Below are positions 5,801-8,455 of a stretch of DNA of 8,455 nt, piece by piece. The translations under genes and the position numbers were made by a program. Source of the stretch: Clostridia bacterium. Its GTDB lineage: Bacteria; Bacillota; Clostridia; TANB77; CAG-508. Each line of letters starts with the position of its first letter. Within the stretch, counting starts at the first letter, position 1. The DNA lies in assembly GCA_900768805.1 (NCBI GenBank), contig CAAGEF010000043.1:1-8455 (forward strand), given 5' to 3'. The notes beneath the pieces were generated by a model, which was not told the origin of the DNA, ran no database searches, and was given only the letters and a program-made list of their open reading frames with translations.

Positions 5801-8455
5801 AGGTGGCGAAGAAGAATATGTATTTTATTATAGTATGTCTGCAAAAAATGTTGTAACACAAGTTGAAGATGGGCAAAGAGGTATAACAAATGAAAAAATA
5901 AAATATTTATTCAAGAATAAGAAATATTATAAATATGATGGAACTGTTGAGACAGCTTATGCAATAAAAGATGATTGGAATGAATGTATAAAAATATTCC
6001 AAGATTCTTCTGTAATGAAATCAAACAATATAAAAACTTTGTTAAAAGAATATGCAAGAGGTGCTATAAAAACAGCATTATTTGGCTGGGGTGGTTTATA
6101 TGATCAATATAGTAAAATGCAAGATACATATTCTAGTGCACAAGAATCGGTTGTTGAAGGTTATATTGATTCCGTATATTATTCAACTATTTCAGAGAAT
6201 TTTAAAAACAACTTCAAATTTGCAAGGGATTTTGATGGAGATGGAAAAGCTGATTTAGTTAGTAAGAATCTAGAGAATAAATTAAATGTTGGGGAGTATT
6301 ATGAAGATGAGGATAATGGTATAAGTTTATTAATAACAGAAGGAACTGTTTTTGATTATGACCCAAGAAATCCAGATTTAATAAATAAAATAGACTTAAC
6401 AACAGAAAGTTTAGCTGCATTTTCAATATTAGAAAACACACATACAGCAGATGCTGATTATGCTTATAGAGATCTAAAAGAACTTATGTGTGAACTAGAT
6501 TATTTTGATAAAGAGGATTTAACAGAACCTGCGAAAGATGTATTAGAATGGCCTTTACCTGCTTCTGGTTCAGCAGGTTGGCCAATAAGAAAATATGATA
6601 AATTAGATGAATATGGTTCTTTAATACATTCAAAAGAAATGTATGATAATTTGGATAGTATAATGGCAAATGTAGAAACAACTGAAACTATAGATACTAT
6701 AAAAAATTTAATTCAAGGATATGAAGAAGTTCTTGCAACTTATGATGAATCAATAAATAATGCTAAAAATGAAAATAAAATTGCCAGTCAAGTTGAAGCA
6801 ATGATGTTAAAAAATAATTGTTATGAAACAATTATAGAAAAATTAGAAAGAGTAATAGATAGTAATTTAGTAGAAGCTTCAGAGGTAACAGAATATAAAA
6901 ATAAATTAGAAAAATATAATACAGAATCAGAAGAATTAAAAACACAAATTGAAGAGTTAAATAAACAAATTCCAGAAGATTCAGAAGCTGAAAACAAAAC
7001 AGAAACACATCAAGTTTCAAATTTAGAAAAGAGAGTAGCATCAAGAGCAAATTCTACATCAAATGTTTCTTATGAGTATAAAAAAGTTACAGATCCAAAT
7101 ATGCATTGTGAAGCAACTTTAACAGTAAATGGAATAGAATATAGAGGATATAAACAAGCTTATCCTGAATGGGGTTATAAAGATTTTTCAGAAGATGGTA
7201 TGGCTCGGAGCTGCTTGTGGAGCAACATCATGTGCAATTGTTTTATCTGGGTATGGAAAAGAATTAACACCATGGGATACAGCTTCATGGATGACAGACC
7301 ATGTTAGTGAGTATGGAGGTGTAACTGGTTGGGAGTCTTTAAAAGCTGTATTGAGAGAAAATGGTGTTGAAGGAGAATGGGCTGGAACTGATCCAGAAGT
7401 GATAAAACAAGCTTGGTCTGAAGGAAAGCCTGTTATAGTTAATATTAGTGGAAGAACTATAATGTCAAGACAAGGTCATTATGTTGTACTTTTAGGAGAA
7501 AAAGATGATGGTGTTATAATAGCAGATCCTGGGGGATATGGTTGTGTCGAAGAAGGTGTAATGTATCCTAAGAAAAATGGTGCTAGTTCAGCAGGATTAG
7601 AAGGTTTCTTATCTTTGTGTCCTATATCAAATGCATTTGTTCCAGCAGAAGCTCCAACAGGAAAAAAATCTTCAGTACAAATGTTTGAAGGCTTTGAAAA
7701 AGGTCAACCAATAGTATCACCAGCAACAGCAAAAATATTAGAAATAGGAACAGTAACAGTTAATAATGAAAATACTACTGAAATATTAGATAGATTTTAT
7801 GTTGGTGAGAAAACAGAGGAGCAATTAGAAGAAGAAGCATCAAGTAAAGAGAAAAAATTAGTAGTAACACAAGATCAATATGATAATATTGAATTACAAG
7901 CCTTAGAAAAAGAAAGTGATTCAGAAAATACATTTGGTAAAAAATATGAAACTGGATACATAAAACTAGAAGTTATAGGTCAAGAATCATTAGTAAATAT
8001 TAAAGAAACTTATAAGAATAAAGATATTGATTTATCTTATCTAGAATGTTTCTTAGCTGATTATTGTAAAGACTATGATAAAGATAAAAATGATGGAAAA
8101 GTAAAATCAATTTGTGATAGTTATGTTATATATATTGAAGGTATAGATTTAAGATATGATGCAAATGGAGATTGGTCTTTTGATAATACAATAATAAATA
8201 ATATAATAAAAAATAATCTTGGAGAAACTGGAGTAAAAAACGAAACTTCTGATAATACTGAAGAAGTTTCAAGAGGTGATTTGAATTCAGATGATGAAAA
8301 TAATAAAATTGAATTATATAATCAGACAACTGAAACAACTGAAACTTATACTATTGATAATTATACAAAGAAGGAGATTCCAAAATATTATCCAGTAGCA
8401 AAAAGACAAGAATTATCAATAGCAGAAGATAAAAAAGCAAAAGGGGCTTCTATAA
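2877..8455 (+). CDS. Giant single-pass membrane protein with extracellular C39-like cysteine peptidase domain, +1 frameshift at a CGG codon, 3' partial
   Basis: The first frame runs to a stop at 7305-7307. Skipping C7206 moves into a frame open to the window edge, so the protein has at least 1859 residues. I do not recognise the whole protein. Residues 1-58 are charged and Lys-rich. Residues 62-92 form one strong membrane segment with no signal peptide, suggesting N-in/C-out topology. A long acidic, Asn/Asp-rich region follows, with Asp-rich loops (DKDKDG near 177-182; DFDGDGKAD, 1118-1126) resembling calcium-binding loops. A coiled coil spans about 1272-1375. A C39_2-like domain (about 1410-1590) starts with YKQAYPEW (Gln1427), then ACGATSC (Cys1447), GHYVVLLGE (His1534) and IADPGG (Asp1550), the expected Gln-Cys-His-Asp order. 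Everything from Cys1447 on depends on the frame change just before it. Beyond about 1609 (GQPIVSPATAKILEIG) a beta-rich segment recalls M23-type folds, weakly. A cell-surface or cell-wall hydrolase is plausible; the substrate is unknown. Confidence 0.75.
7203..7210 (+). other. Apparent +1 recoding site in the C39 peptidase domain (GCT CGG A)
   Basis: The 0-frame sequence is family-like up to YKQAYPEW, then DGMA (Ala1443, GCT 7203-7205). The +1 frame is family-like from GGA at 7207: Gly-Ala-Ala-Cys-Gly-Ala-Thr-Ser-Cys, then AIVLSGYGKELTPWD. The codon at the junction is CGG (7206-7208) followed by A. Dropping C7206 keeps the spacing between the Trp region and the catalytic Cys usual for C39_2 domains if one residue is inserted. 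The 0 frame would instead add 34 residues starting RSCLWSN and stop at 7305-7307, losing the catalytic Cys, His and Asp. The context is the same TCGGA as in the ROK gene. Confidence 0.6.

Noticed and set aside
2462..7208. CGG simply reassigned to another amino acid
   Set aside because: A three-base reassignment would leave the downstream frame wrong in both genes; only a one-base shift restores them.
1..8455. tRNA, rRNA, CRISPR array or insertion sequence
   Set aside because: No cloverleaf-like GC-rich segment, regularly spaced direct repeats, transposase motifs or terminal inverted repeats were seen.

Overview
The window is strongly AT-rich with purine-rich GGAGG-type ribosome binding sites, AGA as nearly the only arginine codon and hairpin-plus-T-run terminators. 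This points to a low-GC Gram-positive bacterium, probably an uncultured Clostridia/Firmicutes member. All supported genes are on the + strand.

Layout. Positions 1-207 hold the last 68 codons of a PilT-like pilus motor ATPase. A complete PilC/GspF inner-membrane platform protein (232-1584) follows 24 bases later, so the left edge is the end of a type IV pilus operon, closed by a 15-bp terminator (1606-1651). Next is a single ROK-family sugar kinase gene (1763-2669) with its own strong terminator (2682-2729). An intergenic region carries a long dyad and a good sigma-A-type promoter (2808-2836). From 2877 to the window edge, still open, runs a very large single-pass membrane protein of at least 1859 residues. 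It has a long acidic extracellular part, a coiled coil and a C39-like cysteine peptidase domain.

Main observation. Two unrelated genes, the ROK kinase and the large peptidase, are each split by an apparent +1 frameshift in the middle of a conserved motif. In both, the 0-frame codon at the break is CGG followed by A (GTT CGG A at 2459-2465, GCT CGG A at 7203-7209). In both, skipping the C and reading GGA restores a full-length protein: a 301-residue ROK kinase with its conserved C-terminus, and a C39 domain with its Cys-His-Asp set. By my reading these are the only two in-frame CGG codons among about 2,680 codons here. The pattern suggests that CGG is unassigned or starved in this organism, and that CGGA is read as a +1 frameshift or a four-base codon, plausibly for glycine. 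Coincident indels or sequencing errors remain possible but explain the pattern less well.

The pilus genes, the kinase and the surface peptidase look like separate transcription units. No functional link between them can be shown from this window.
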